From assembly GCF_009757775.1 (NCBI RefSeq), contig NZ_RHLK01000002.1:378113-442112 (forward strand): DNA of 64,000 nt, written 5' to 3'. The notes beneath the pieces were generated by a model that had not been told where the DNA came from, searched no databases, and saw only the letters and a program-made list of their open reading frames with translations. Numbering within the stretch: position 1 is the stretch's first letter; each line of letters begins with the position of its first letter. The stretch is from Paenibacillus lutrae. GTDB lineage: Bacteria > Bacillota > Bacilli > Paenibacillales > NBRC-103111. Of this stretch, positions 54,286-62,747 are shown one piece after another. Position numbers and translations under genes: made by a program.

Positions 54286-55768
54286 AGGCATCGTCATGGA
54301 GCTGAAGGGCAGCAGCATAATTGTCATGACGCAGGAAGGGCGCTTTGAGCGCATTCCTAGAAAGGGACGAACATGCTCTGTTGGGGAAGAGATCACGTAT
54401 ACGAGGAAAGCCATGAGGCGCTCTCGTATCTATGCGGCAGCGTCAGGGCTGGCTGTTGCAGGGATTATTTTCTTTGTTATGATCGGTGGGTTACTAAATA
54501 CCGGCAGTAACATTCAAGTAGCCGCTTATGTGACCATGGATATCAATCCGAGTGTCGAGCTGGCTCTGGATGACGCCGAAATTGTAAGGGAAGTCCGTGG
54601 ACTTAATGCAGACGGCAGCAGGATGGCGGAAGCCGTCCGGGTAGAGGGCAAGCCGCTCCCGCAGGCCACATCGGTCATTATGGGCTGGCTCGAACAATCT
54701 CATTTGTCTAAAGGTGAAGGGGATATTATTATTTCCAGCACGGTTGTCGGTGATTCACGTAAAGTGAGTGATGTTCTTCTTGCCGACAAGATGGAGAAGC
54801 AAGTCATGGAGTATCTTCGCAGTAATCATTCTTCTGAACTGGAGAAATACGTAGTGGCGGCATTTGCCGCTCCTGCCGATGTCCGCAGTGAAGCGAGAAC
54901 ACACCAACTTTCCACAGGTAAATATGCCATTTATTTGAACGCCAAGAGTATGGGAACCCATATAGATCTGGAAGAATTCCGTAACAAATCGCTCTACGTA
55001 ATTGGTCAACAGACGGGCGGCATTAACAAATTGATCGACCGCAGCAATCCGATTAAGAAGAGCAGCTTGAATGATTGGCTGGCTATGGAGAAGAAAGGGT
55101 CATGGAATCAGGATAATACTGCCATGCCTAAAGAATCCGAGGCTGATCCCCAAGCGGAGACTGCGCCTACACCAACACCAACACCGGTGCAGACACCTGT
55201 GTCAACGCCTCCTAGTACCGTGAAACCGGAGGAGACTCATAAGCCTGTTTCGTCTGCCAAACCGGCATCTACGCCAACCCCGTCTGACTCCAAATGGGTC
55301 AACCCGTATAAGAGCAGCGGGAACGCCGAAATAATGAGAGAACAATGGCTGAAACAACAGGAAGAAAGAAAACAGGAAGCGATTAGAAAACAAAAAGATA
55401 AAGAAGAAAAAGAAAAGAAGGAAAAGAAAGAAAGAGAAGAGAAGAAAAAGAAAGAAAAAGAAGAGCGCGACAAAAAGAAACACCAGGATGACGATGATGA
55501 CCGGGACGACGATGATGACAATGACAAACGGGGCAGATATGATTCTTCTGTTGACTTCCATTCTAAGATAGCCGTCCATAAGCAGCCGGATTCAAAGTCT
55601 GTTCAATATGAAATTCGAGCTGCTGTCAAAACCGCAGGGACTTTAACGGGTTCTAAGGGCAATTTTGCAGCTGCTGCGCGGCCATACTTCACCGTTTCCG
55701 TATCCTGGGCACCGGATCACAGGAAGGAAAGTAAAACAGCCGCCGGAAGCAGCAATAAATGGCGATAA
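54278..55768 (+). CDS. rsgI: Anti-sigma factor RsgI with charged C-terminal extension
   Basis: The 496-residue protein has a cytosolic RsgI N-terminal domain (1-45, binds SigI) and one membrane helix (about 50-73). The extracellular RsgI domain (about 80-280) includes VTMDINPSVEL. Asn90-Pro91 is where related RsgI proteins self-cleave. Then come a Pro/Thr linker (about 293-340), a Lys/Glu helix (351-402), a run of aspartates (404-415) and about 75 residues of unknown fold. Clostridial RsgI tails are carbohydrate sensors; this tail is not a known carbohydrate module. Confidence 0.9.
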   Translation: MSKGIVMELKGSSIIVMTQEGRFERIPRKGRTCSVGEEITYTRKAMRRSRIYAAASGLAVAGIIFFVMIGGLLNTGSNIQVAAYVTMDINPSVELALDDAEIVREVRGLNADGSRMAEAVRVEGKPLPQATSVIMGWLEQSHLSKGEGDIIISSTVVGDSRKVSDVLLADKMEKQVMEYLRSNHSSELEKYVVAAFAAPADVRSEARTHQLSTGKYAIYLNAKSMGTHIDLEEFRNKSLYVIGQQTGGINKLIDRSNPIKKSSLNDWLAMEKKGSWNQDNTAMPKESEADPQAETAPTPTPTPVQTPVSTPPSTVKPEETHKPVSSAKPASTPTPSDSKWVNPYKSSGNAEIMREQWLKQQEERKQEAIRKQKDKEEKEKKEKKEREEKKKKEKEERDKKKHQDDDDDRDDDDDNDKRGRYDSSVDFHSKIAVHKQPDSKSVQYEIRAAVKTAGTLTGSKGNFAAAARPYFTVSVSWAPDHRKESKTAAGSSNKWR

Positions 55769-55795
55769 CGTAAACAACATGACCACAATTAAGTG

Positions 55796-55820
55796 AACCC
55801 TGTCATTGACAGGGTTTTTG
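55796..55820 (+). terminator. Terminator of sigI-rsgI
   Basis: AACCCTGTCA pairs with TGACAGGGTT around a short loop and is followed by TTTT. Confidence 0.9.
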
Positions 55821-56066
55821 CATACGGATCAGCAGCTGCCGGAAGTAAACTTGTGGCCAATAAAGGAGCAGAAAACCCCTATGGATCCGGTAAAATCTGC
55901 TCCAATTTGTATCGTATTTTAAAGCATTATATGTTACACTATTAATTATTCCGATATTTAACAAATGATTTATAATATGTAAAAAGATGACTGAATGAGA
56001 GAGATTTTGACGAACCATGTCGTTTGCGTCGGGTACATAACCTTACGCTATTCTAGGAGGAGTCAC

Positions 56067-57431
56067 ATGCCGGATATACAATCGAGCTATCTTCAAGTTT
56101 TGCGAGATTTTGTGCGGAGCGGATCCGAGGATTGCCGCCCTTATATGGATGGTCTGAAGCCCGAGCTTCATTCCCTGCTGCCGGAAGATGTGATTACTCT
56201 ACATGAAAAGTGCATGCTGCGTCTGCTTGAAGATGTAAATTCCACAGATGCGGATCTGTATTACAAGCGGTCTTTTCTATTTTTGACTGAAATGGTTCTG
56301 TTATCCCGTGAACGTGAGAATGTAGACCGAAGGGACATCCTAATCGCGCATCTGAAGGACAAGATTTTGAGTAATTCGAATTCATTCCGTACGATGAGCA
56401 GCAAATATGAGAATGTTCTTCAACATATGGATAGCGGAATTGCGCTCTTTGATCCAGAGGGTTTTCTTTCGTTTGCAAACGTTAAGCTGGGCCAGTTTCT
56501 TGGTCTTCCGCGCAAAAGCATGATCGGCAAAACCTTATATGAGCTGATCCGGATGCGTAAAATTTCTAAAGGGATGCGCAGGCTGCTGATTAAGCTGCAC
56601 CGCGAGATGTTTCTTTACCGGCTTCCCTTTCAGGAGGTTATTGATGAGAAAGGGCAGCATTTTCTCGTTACGGCCAAATATGATGAAGAGCTGGATGGAG
56701 ACATTCTGATCAGTGTGAAAGACGTGACGGATTTCAAGCGAATTGAGCAGTCGGCTTATTATAACGATAAACTGGCAATGCTGGGCAAAATAGCGGCATC
56801 GATCGCTCATGAGATCCGCAATCCGCTCACCTCGATCCGGGGCTTTATTCAACTGCTGCAGCCCGAGCTGCATAAACTGGGCAAACAGGATTACGCGGAA
56901 ATTATTTTGAGTGAGATTGACCGGGCTAACGATATTATTTTTGAATTTCTGAACTCCTCTAAACCGACTGCCCCGGTCAAAGAAAAGATCCAGATCTCTT
57001 CGCTTATTAAGGAAATCGTCCTTCTTTTCCAAAGCGAAGCCTTGCTGAAAGGCTGTGACATCCAGCTCGGAGATTCGGATCCTAATTTGTATGTCTGGGT
57101 GGACGTTAAACAAATCAAACAAGTGCTGCTCAATATTGTAAAGAATGCGATCGAGGTTATTTCCGGGGTACCCGGAAGCTATGGACTTATCCGGATCCGC
57201 ACGATGCAGGTAGAGAACCAAGTATGGATTTATGTCGAAGACAACGGAGCAGGGATGGATCAGAAAACGCTTTCAAAGTTGTTCGATCCTTTCTTTACCA
57301 CGAAGCAGGACGGGACGGGGCTTGGATTGTCCGTCTGTTACCGGATCATTAAAAACCACGGGGGGGTTATTCATGTGGAAAGCGAAGTTGGGGAAGGGAC
57401 TTCATTCCGGATTCAGCTTCCTTTGAACTGA
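56067..57431 (+). CDS. PAS-domain sensor histidine kinase, sporulation-kinase type
   Basis: The start used has AGGAGGAG upstream; the earlier in-frame ATG has none. The 454-residue protein lacks membrane helices. It has a helical N-terminal region (1-110), a PAS domain (about 112-230, MDSGIALFDPEGFLSFAN), HisKA with His248 (SIAHEIRNPLTSIRGFIQLL) and HATPase with NIVKNAIE, EDNGAGMD and GTGLGLSVC. The HisKA type is that of Bacillus KinA-E. It could feed the Spo0 phosphorelay, which is inferred. No response regulator adjoins it. Confidence 0.88.
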   Translation: MPDIQSSYLQVLRDFVRSGSEDCRPYMDGLKPELHSLLPEDVITLHEKCMLRLLEDVNSTDADLYYKRSFLFLTEMVLLSRERENVDRRDILIAHLKDKILSNSNSFRTMSSKYENVLQHMDSGIALFDPEGFLSFANVKLGQFLGLPRKSMIGKTLYELIRMRKISKGMRRLLIKLHREMFLYRLPFQEVIDEKGQHFLVTAKYDEELDGDILISVKDVTDFKRIEQSAYYNDKLAMLGKIAASIAHEIRNPLTSIRGFIQLLQPELHKLGKQDYAEIILSEIDRANDIIFEFLNSSKPTAPVKEKIQISSLIKEIVLLFQSEALLKGCDIQLGDSDPNLYVWVDVKQIKQVLLNIVKNAIEVISGVPGSYGLIRIRTMQVENQVWIYVEDNGAGMDQKTLSKLFDPFFTTKQDGTGLGLSVCYRIIKNHGGVIHVESEVGEGTSFRIQLPLN

Positions 57432-57504
57432 CGGGTATCTGTATTCCCGAATCAAAGAATGATACAATAGTAGAGAGAAGTATCCGGGCGTTGTTCCGGC
57501 TTGG

Positions 57505-57557
57505 AACTCCCTGTTCTGCGGTGGTATGAAACTTCCGCGTGATCACGGGAGTTTTTG
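57505..57557 (+). terminator. Terminator after the PAS kinase gene
   Basis: AACTCCC and GCGG on the left pair with CCGC and GGGAGTT on the right, followed by TTTT. Confidence 0.75.
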
Positions 57558-57676
57558 CTTATGTGACTGGGGAATAATGAGAAGGTACAGAGGGGTTACC
57601 GGTCTGCATCGGCGTTATGGTCTGAGTCTTAATGGTAGAAGCTTAAGGGCATTACTTGAGAGGAGCTAGAGGAATA

Positions 57677-59317
57677 ATGACAGATTCCCATTCAACTACA
57701 TATTCATTTGCTAAGGTGACAGGCTGGCTGGCGGCCGAAGCGGATGTACTGCTGTATTTCGTAACCGGCACGGAAGAGACGCTGTCCGATCTTCCGCCTG
57801 ATCTCGTGGGCGAGATCACGAGACGCAGGCAGGCCGGACATTTCACCTGCGCAGCCGGTGAAGTAACGGCGCTTCCTACATACGGGCTGCTGCCGGCGCC
57901 GTATGTGATCGCTGCCGGGCTCGGCCCGGCTCCGGCTGGGCGCGACGCCTTGCGAGCCGCGGCAGTTCATGCCGCGCGCGAAGCTCAGCGGCTGGGACTG
58001 AGCCGCCTGGCTGTGCGCCTGCCGGGGGGCGATTACGCCGCAGCGCCTGTACAGGGCGGCGGCATGTTCACTGCGTCTGTTTGTGGGGCCCCGGCCCCCG
58101 CGTCACAAACAGGCACCGGCAGCGCCGCGGGTGCGCTGCCGCAAGACACGGCCGCGCCGGACGCGGCCGGTCTCGCAGCCACCGTGTTCACGGTGACTGA
58201 AGGGCTGCTGCTTGGCGCGTACCGCATGGCGACGTACGCGCGCGGCGCGAAGCCGCGGCCCCAGCTGGCCGCGGTGCAGTATTTCGTTCAGCCGGATGGG
58301 CTGAACGGGGAAGTGCTGCAGGCGGCGGTGAGCGCCGCCGAAGCGTATGCGGCCGCGACGAACTATGCGCGCGACCTGACGAACATGCCCGGCAACCTGC
58401 TGACGCCCTCCGCGCTTGCGGAGGAAGCGGAGCGGCTGGCCGGGCAGTATGGCTTCGCCTGCGAGGTGCTCGGCGAAGAGGAGATCGTGACCCGCGGCAT
58501 GGGAGCACTCGCTGCCGTAGGTCTGGGCAGCGCGAATCCGCCGCGGATGATCACCCTCCGTTATGACGGCGATCCGTCTTCACAGGAGGTTCTCGGCCTC
58601 GTCGGCAAAGGAGTCACCTTCGATACCGGCGGGATTTCCATCAAGCCGGCGGGCGGCATGGAGGAAATGATCAGCGACATGGGCGGTGCGGCTGTGCTGC
58701 TCGGAGTCTTGATGGCGGCGGGCCGCTTGAAACCGAAGGTGAATCTGCTTGTCGTCATTCCGGCCGCGGAGAATATGCCTTCCGGCAGCGCTATGCGTCC
58801 CGGAGATGTCGTCACCACGCTGAGTGGACGCACCATCGAGGTGTTGAATACCGATGCCGAGGGCCGCATGATACTTGCCGATGGCGTCACCTACGCCCGG
58901 CAGCTGGGAGCTACGCGGCTCATTGATGTCGCTACGCTGACAGGGGCCGTGCTGGTTTCCTTTGCAGACCTGGCAACGGGTGCTCTGACGAACGACGATG
59001 CGTTCTACGGGGAATTCCTGCAGGCCTCCGTCCGCGCAGGCGAACGAGTATGGCAGCTTCCGAATTACCCGGAATACCGGGAGATGCTGCGCAGTGATGT
59101 TGCGGACATCAAGAATGCGGCCGCCCACAAGTTTGCAGGTGCGATTATGGGCGGGTGCTTCGTGGAAGCTTTCGTCGAAGGTTTGCCATGGATTCATCTG
59201 GATACAGGCGGTACTGCCTGGCTATGGGGTGAACGAGGCATCGAGCCCAAGGGCGGAACCGGAGCGATGGTGCGTACGATAATTGATTATGTTTGCAGCA
59301 CTTTGCCGGACAGGTGA
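57677..59317 (+). CDS. pepA: Leucyl aminopeptidase (M17)
   Basis: The start used is the ATG with AGAGGAGCTAGAGG upstream. The 546-residue enzyme releases N-terminal amino acids and uses two metals. The N-terminal macro-like domain (1-215) contains a GC-rich Ala/Gly/Pro stretch (about 130-175) not expected in the family. The catalytic domain has VGKGVTFDTGGISIKPAGGM, VTTLSGRTIEVLNTDAEGRM and TLTGAVLVSF. It is slightly longer than typical members (near 500). Cytosolic. It may have its own promoter after the preceding terminator. Confidence 0.92.
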   Translation: MTDSHSTTYSFAKVTGWLAAEADVLLYFVTGTEETLSDLPPDLVGEITRRRQAGHFTCAAGEVTALPTYGLLPAPYVIAAGLGPAPAGRDALRAAAVHAAREAQRLGLSRLAVRLPGGDYAAAPVQGGGMFTASVCGAPAPASQTGTGSAAGALPQDTAAPDAAGLAATVFTVTEGLLLGAYRMATYARGAKPRPQLAAVQYFVQPDGLNGEVLQAAVSAAEAYAAATNYARDLTNMPGNLLTPSALAEEAERLAGQYGFACEVLGEEEIVTRGMGALAAVGLGSANPPRMITLRYDGDPSSQEVLGLVGKGVTFDTGGISIKPAGGMEEMISDMGGAAVLLGVLMAAGRLKPKVNLLVVIPAAENMPSGSAMRPGDVVTTLSGRTIEVLNTDAEGRMILADGVTYARQLGATRLIDVATLTGAVLVSFADLATGALTNDDAFYGEFLQASVRAGERVWQLPNYPEYREMLRSDVADIKNAAAHKFAGAIMGGCFVEAFVEGLPWIHLDTGGTAWLWGERGIEPKGGTGAMVRTIIDYVCSTLPDR

Positions 59318-59368
59318 ATGAATCTCTTAGTTAAGAGATAAGACATGTCGGGTCTTTATAACGAAATT

Positions 59369-59408
59369 AAACAGCGCGTGTGGATAGAAAATCCAACACG
59401 CGTTGTTT
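59369..59408 (+). terminator. Terminator-like hairpin after pepA
   Basis: AAACAGCGCGTGT pairs with AACACGCGTTGTTT around GGATAGAAAATCC (itself self-complementary at its ends). No long T run follows. Confidence 0.6.
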
Positions 59409-60020
59409 GCAGTTTATCGAGATTAGCCGCAGCGGGAGCTGGCTGGAACAGATTCGTTACCGCTATGATTCCTTCTGGGCTAACCGTCTGGAGTCGATCA
59501 TGATTATACCGATGAATATATTCTTGTTTCTGACCGGGGTCCGGCTGATTCGCTCCGGAGCGTTGGCACCTGATGAGAAGGGCAAGGCGATACGCGGCAC
59601 CATGCTGCGCTGGGGATTGGGTCTGGGACTGCCGCTAAATCTGCTTATCTTCGTCCCGGGCAGTTTGTTCGCGATTCCGGTACGTTATGTGTTTGCTCCG
59701 GTGTTATCGCTGGGGTACATGCTCTTATAGCTAAAATCATGGAGAAAGATAAGGCCGACTGGCTATGGAGGCGTTTTGAGGAGATCGGGAAGACGGCATT
59801 GAGCTGCTATGTGCTTCAAAATATTATAGCTTCTTTCATCTTTTATGGGTGGGGGCTCGGTTTGGGAGGCACCTATGGGGCATTTTTTACGCTTCTTATC
59901 TGGATTCTCATATCCGGCTTGCTTATGGTTGCTGCCCGCTTGTGGCTGCGCAGGTTTGCCTCTGGACCGGTGGAAAGGCTGTGGAGGCGGTTGTCGGATC
60001 TGCCTGTAAGGAAAACTTAA
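59380..60020 (+). pseudogene. DUF418 membrane protein remnant, truncated and frameshifted
   Basis: Two adjacent frames together read as the C-terminal half of a DUF418 protein: NIFLFLTGVRLIRSGALAP, then after a frame change at about 59725-59740, ALSCYVLQNIIASFIFYGWG and ARLWLRRFASGPVERLWR. Family members are about 400 residues with several membrane helices. The first half is absent, and no start with a ribosome site is present. The GLGY-MLL / IAK junction needs a one-base shift to restore the frame. Confidence 0.75.
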
Positions 60021-60034
60021 CTTTATGCGGCGCA

Positions 60035-60080
60035 AAGAAACTCCCGGATTCCATGAACTACAGGAACCCGGGAGTTTCTT
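60035..60080. terminator. Terminator between the DUF418 remnant and the stress-protein gene
   Basis: AAGAAACTCCCGG pairs with CCGGGAGTTTCTT, a long GC-rich stem that can act for both strands. Confidence 0.75.
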
Positions 60081-60181
60081 ATGAACCGGACAAGTTTCCG
60101 GCTAAAGCCGGCCCCGTCACTTAAGAAGAGGGCGGCAGTTTAGCTGAAAATTGTCCGGTACCGTCTTTATGCAAAGGATGT

Positions 60182-60769
60182 TTACAGACGGCGGTCATCC
60201 AGACGTCCGTCACGGTTTAAGTCAGTTCCATCCAAGGGTGCGGAGGTGTCGGAGTCGCGGAATACACGATCGTCGTAAGAAGAAGCGTTCAGCGAACGAT
60301 TCGTACGGAACGTATCATACACGTGTTCATCACGGTCAGAATGAGAGTCTACCAATACGAGAATTTTACCCTCGTTAACATAGGAATCATACTGCTGGGC
60401 TTCGTCCTCCGGAATTCCCATTCCTACGAGGCCGCCAACCAGACCGCCTGCTCCGGCTCCAACTGCTGCGCCTGTCAGGGTTGCTGCAATCGGTCCCGCT
60501 GCCAGGAATGGTCCTACTCCGGGAATCGCGAGAGCTCCGAGGCCTGCCAAGAGGCCAGTTACACCGCCGACTACACCGCCGGTCGCTGCGCCGGTTGCCG
60601 CACCTTCCGGTGCTTTCGTACCCGTTCTATCGCCGATTTCGGCAGCTTCATGTTTATCTTTAGTGATAATGGAGATATCATCGGAACTGAATCCTTGCTG
60701 TTTTAGACCTTCGATCGATTGAATGGCTTCTCTTTCCGAATCAAAAACACCAACTATTTTCTTTTCCAT
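60182..60769 (-). CDS. General stress protein 17M-like (YflT family)
   Basis: The 195-residue protein has an N-terminal ferredoxin-like domain (KKIVGVFDSEREAIQSIEGL, DDISIITKD). A Gly/Ala-rich glycine-zipper region of two hydrophobic segments follows (about 58-115, GGVVGGVTGLLAGLGALA), then a conserved YDSYVNEGKILVLVD and a charged tail. Relatives in Bacillus are members of the SigB general stress regulon. A SigB-type promoter lies upstream here too. GAGGAGG precedes the ATG. Molecular function is unknown. Confidence 0.85.
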   Translation of the reverse strand: MEKKIVGVFDSEREAIQSIEGLKQQGFSSDDISIITKDKHEAAEIGDRTGTKAPEGAATGAATGGVVGGVTGLLAGLGALAIPGVGPFLAAGPIAATLTGAAVGAGAGGLVGGLVGMGIPEDEAQQYDSYVNEGKILVLVDSHSDRDEHVYDTFRTNRSLNASSYDDRVFRDSDTSAPLDGTDLNRDGRLDDRRL

Positions 60770-60840
60770 TTGAATTACCTCCTCAGTATATGTGGTTCTT
60801 CCACTTGCTAATGTTGTTCTGTCTCGGTCACAGCATATTC

Positions 60841-60865
60841 TTACCCCTCATTTCCGCATGTAAAC
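60841..60865 (-). promoter_or_regulatory. SigB-type promoter
   Basis: On the minus strand GTTTAC and GGGTAA are spaced by 13 bases, against the Bacillus SigB consensus GTTTAA..GGGTAT. This is about 70 bp upstream of the stress-protein start. It implies induction in general stress. The rest of 60770-61077 shows nothing else. Confidence 0.75.
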
Positions 60866-61077
60866 CACTCTTGTAAAGTTTGCTAGAAAAAAGAGCTGCG
60901 GGAGGAAGCCGGAGCCCGTTACGTTTGCAGTGCTTTTGTATGTAAGACATCAGTAGCTAGGAAGAGTCAGCTCCATTCAGATCATACTGAATTCAGAGTA
61001 CTGGCAACGGGCGTTAATCAGAGGCATGACAGTTAAGACCGGTTGAATATCTTTTATATGGCGCAAAAAAATAGCGC

Positions 61078-61116
61078 AAAAAAAGCAGCCTCGGGGAATA
61101 GTTCCCGGGACTGCTT
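61078..61116 (-). terminator. Terminator of the M14 carboxypeptidase gene
   Basis: On the minus strand AAGCAGTCCCGGG pairs with CCCCGAGGCTGCTT, followed by seven T. Confidence 0.85.
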
Positions 61117-61151
61117 GATTTTGTAGGGACAGTTTGTTTTCACTAAATAAG

Positions 61152-62561
61152 TTATTTCGGCTGCTGAATCTGAATCCATACATCTCCTAACCAGGTATGA
61201 ATATGGTACCAGTTGCCGAGCTGTTCGAAAGCCGTTACCGACTGAGGGGACAGCTCCGCCACAATTGCGGAGCCTTCGCGCGGTTCGCGGTGCATGGCTG
61301 TTTTCCCGGTCAAAGTCAGCTTCGTTTCCTTTTCTTCGATCTTTCCTGTAATAGGATGCTTCACATGCACCCATGATTTGCCGACCCATGTCTCGACACG
61401 GAACCAGTTGCCGATTCTCGCATCGGACTTGAGGGGCTGGGCGGTCAGGGAAGCATTCAGGGGGTACCTGCTATCGGGCTTCGTGTAGACTGCGACAGGC
61501 GCCATCAAGATGAGATCCGTATTCTTGGTTTCGACGGGAACCCGCTTCTGCCACAGTTCGAATCCTTTCTCCGCCGCAACAATGCCGACTGCGCGATTCT
61601 CTTTCCATATGGATGGAAATTCTGAAAGAGGCAGAGAGTTCTCACCGCCGTAACGTCCAATCTCCGGCGTCAATCCCGGGCGGCCCAGCGCCTGGATGAA
61701 CCAGTCCGTGTACCCGCCCCCTGATGGATTCGCTGTTGGCTTCACAGGGGTGTAGCCTGTCAGGTTTTCGATTTGTGACATAATGCTGCGGTCTCTCTCC
61801 AGATTCTCCTCTAATGTATGGAAGTGCCAGTACAGGATTCTGCCGGATGAGTGGTAAGCGATGCCGATCTCCGGATCGATCTCTTCGGTGAATTTCACCA
61901 GTGCTTTGGTTTCGTTGGTCTGCAGGGGTTCAGTTCCTTTATAGTTCTTATAGCCGGGATAGCCGGAATTATAAAGAATGCTGTCCCATTCCGCCGGGTA
62001 CTGCCTGTTAAGGTCAATGCCCTGCGCATTCGCTTTCCAGCGCGAGAAATCCGTGCTCTTCCCATTCATCGCGATCAGGCTTGAACGTACTTCGGCAGGA
62101 AAGGCAGAGGCTCCTTTCTGCTGCAAAGTAACTCCGTCGGGATTCACCATCGGAACGAACCAGATTGAGCTGTTCTTCAGCAGAGTCTGGAGATTACGAC
62201 CGTTCAGCGAATCGTCATTTGCATACAACTGGGCATAATCGTCGATCATATTCATAACGAGGCTGGTTGTCAGCCACTCTCTGGCATGATGAGAGGCGTT
62301 AATGAGCACATTCGCATCGCCGGTGCCGAGCCTTACAGCCCATATGTCGCGTCCGTAAAGCGTTGTGCCTATGGATTTATATTCAATAAGTTCAGGATAA
62401 GCTTGGGCAAGCTGCCGGATGTTATCGGTCATCAATTCGTAAGTGTACGTTTGATTCGGATTAACAATATCCGCTGCAGCTGCAGCTTGATTGGGAGATC
62501 CGAAAAGGTAAGGAATGAGGACAACGATGAGCAGCAGCGTCCTCCATAATTTTGTTGTCAT
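61152..62561 (-). CDS. Secreted M14 zinc carboxypeptidase with C-terminal SH3-like repeats
   Basis: The 469-residue protein has a signal peptide (residues 1 to about 30, LLLIVVLIPYLFG). The M14 domain (about 35-345) carries zinc ligands His92 and Glu95 (NASHHAREW) and His237 (IAYHSSG). The catalytic glutamate is Glu300 (LTPEIGRYGG). The C-terminal 120 residues contain two SH3b-like modules, probably wall-binding. Bacterial relatives cut gamma-D-Glu-meso-diaminopimelate in cell-wall peptides. An extracellular or wall role is inferred. The longer frame upstream has no better ribosome site. Confidence 0.88.
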   Translation of the reverse strand: MTTKLWRTLLLIVVLIPYLFGSPNQAAAAADIVNPNQTYTYELMTDNIRQLAQAYPELIEYKSIGTTLYGRDIWAVRLGTGDANVLINASHHAREWLTTSLVMNMIDDYAQLYANDDSLNGRNLQTLLKNSSIWFVPMVNPDGVTLQQKGASAFPAEVRSSLIAMNGKSTDFSRWKANAQGIDLNRQYPAEWDSILYNSGYPGYKNYKGTEPLQTNETKALVKFTEEIDPEIGIAYHSSGRILYWHFHTLEENLERDRSIMSQIENLTGYTPVKPTANPSGGGYTDWFIQALGRPGLTPEIGRYGGENSLPLSEFPSIWKENRAVGIVAAEKGFELWQKRVPVETKNTDLILMAPVAVYTKPDSRYPLNASLTAQPLKSDARIGNWFRVETWVGKSWVHVKHPITGKIEEKETKLTLTGKTAMHREPREGSAIVAELSPQSVTAFEQLGNWYHIHTWLGDVWIQIQQPK

Positions 62562-62747
62562 AGCTGTGCAGTTTCCTTTCAATATAGGGGTGCAAAGATG
62601 AATTCATGGTATCAAAACGAAGGTTACAGCAGGGTTACGAAAAATCGGTATAATTCGACATATAAAGGAATATTTTGTTGACCGCCTTCATCTGGCACCT
62701 TACACTTATAGGAAAAGAGAACTACCGGACGTTTCTGGAGGAAAAGG

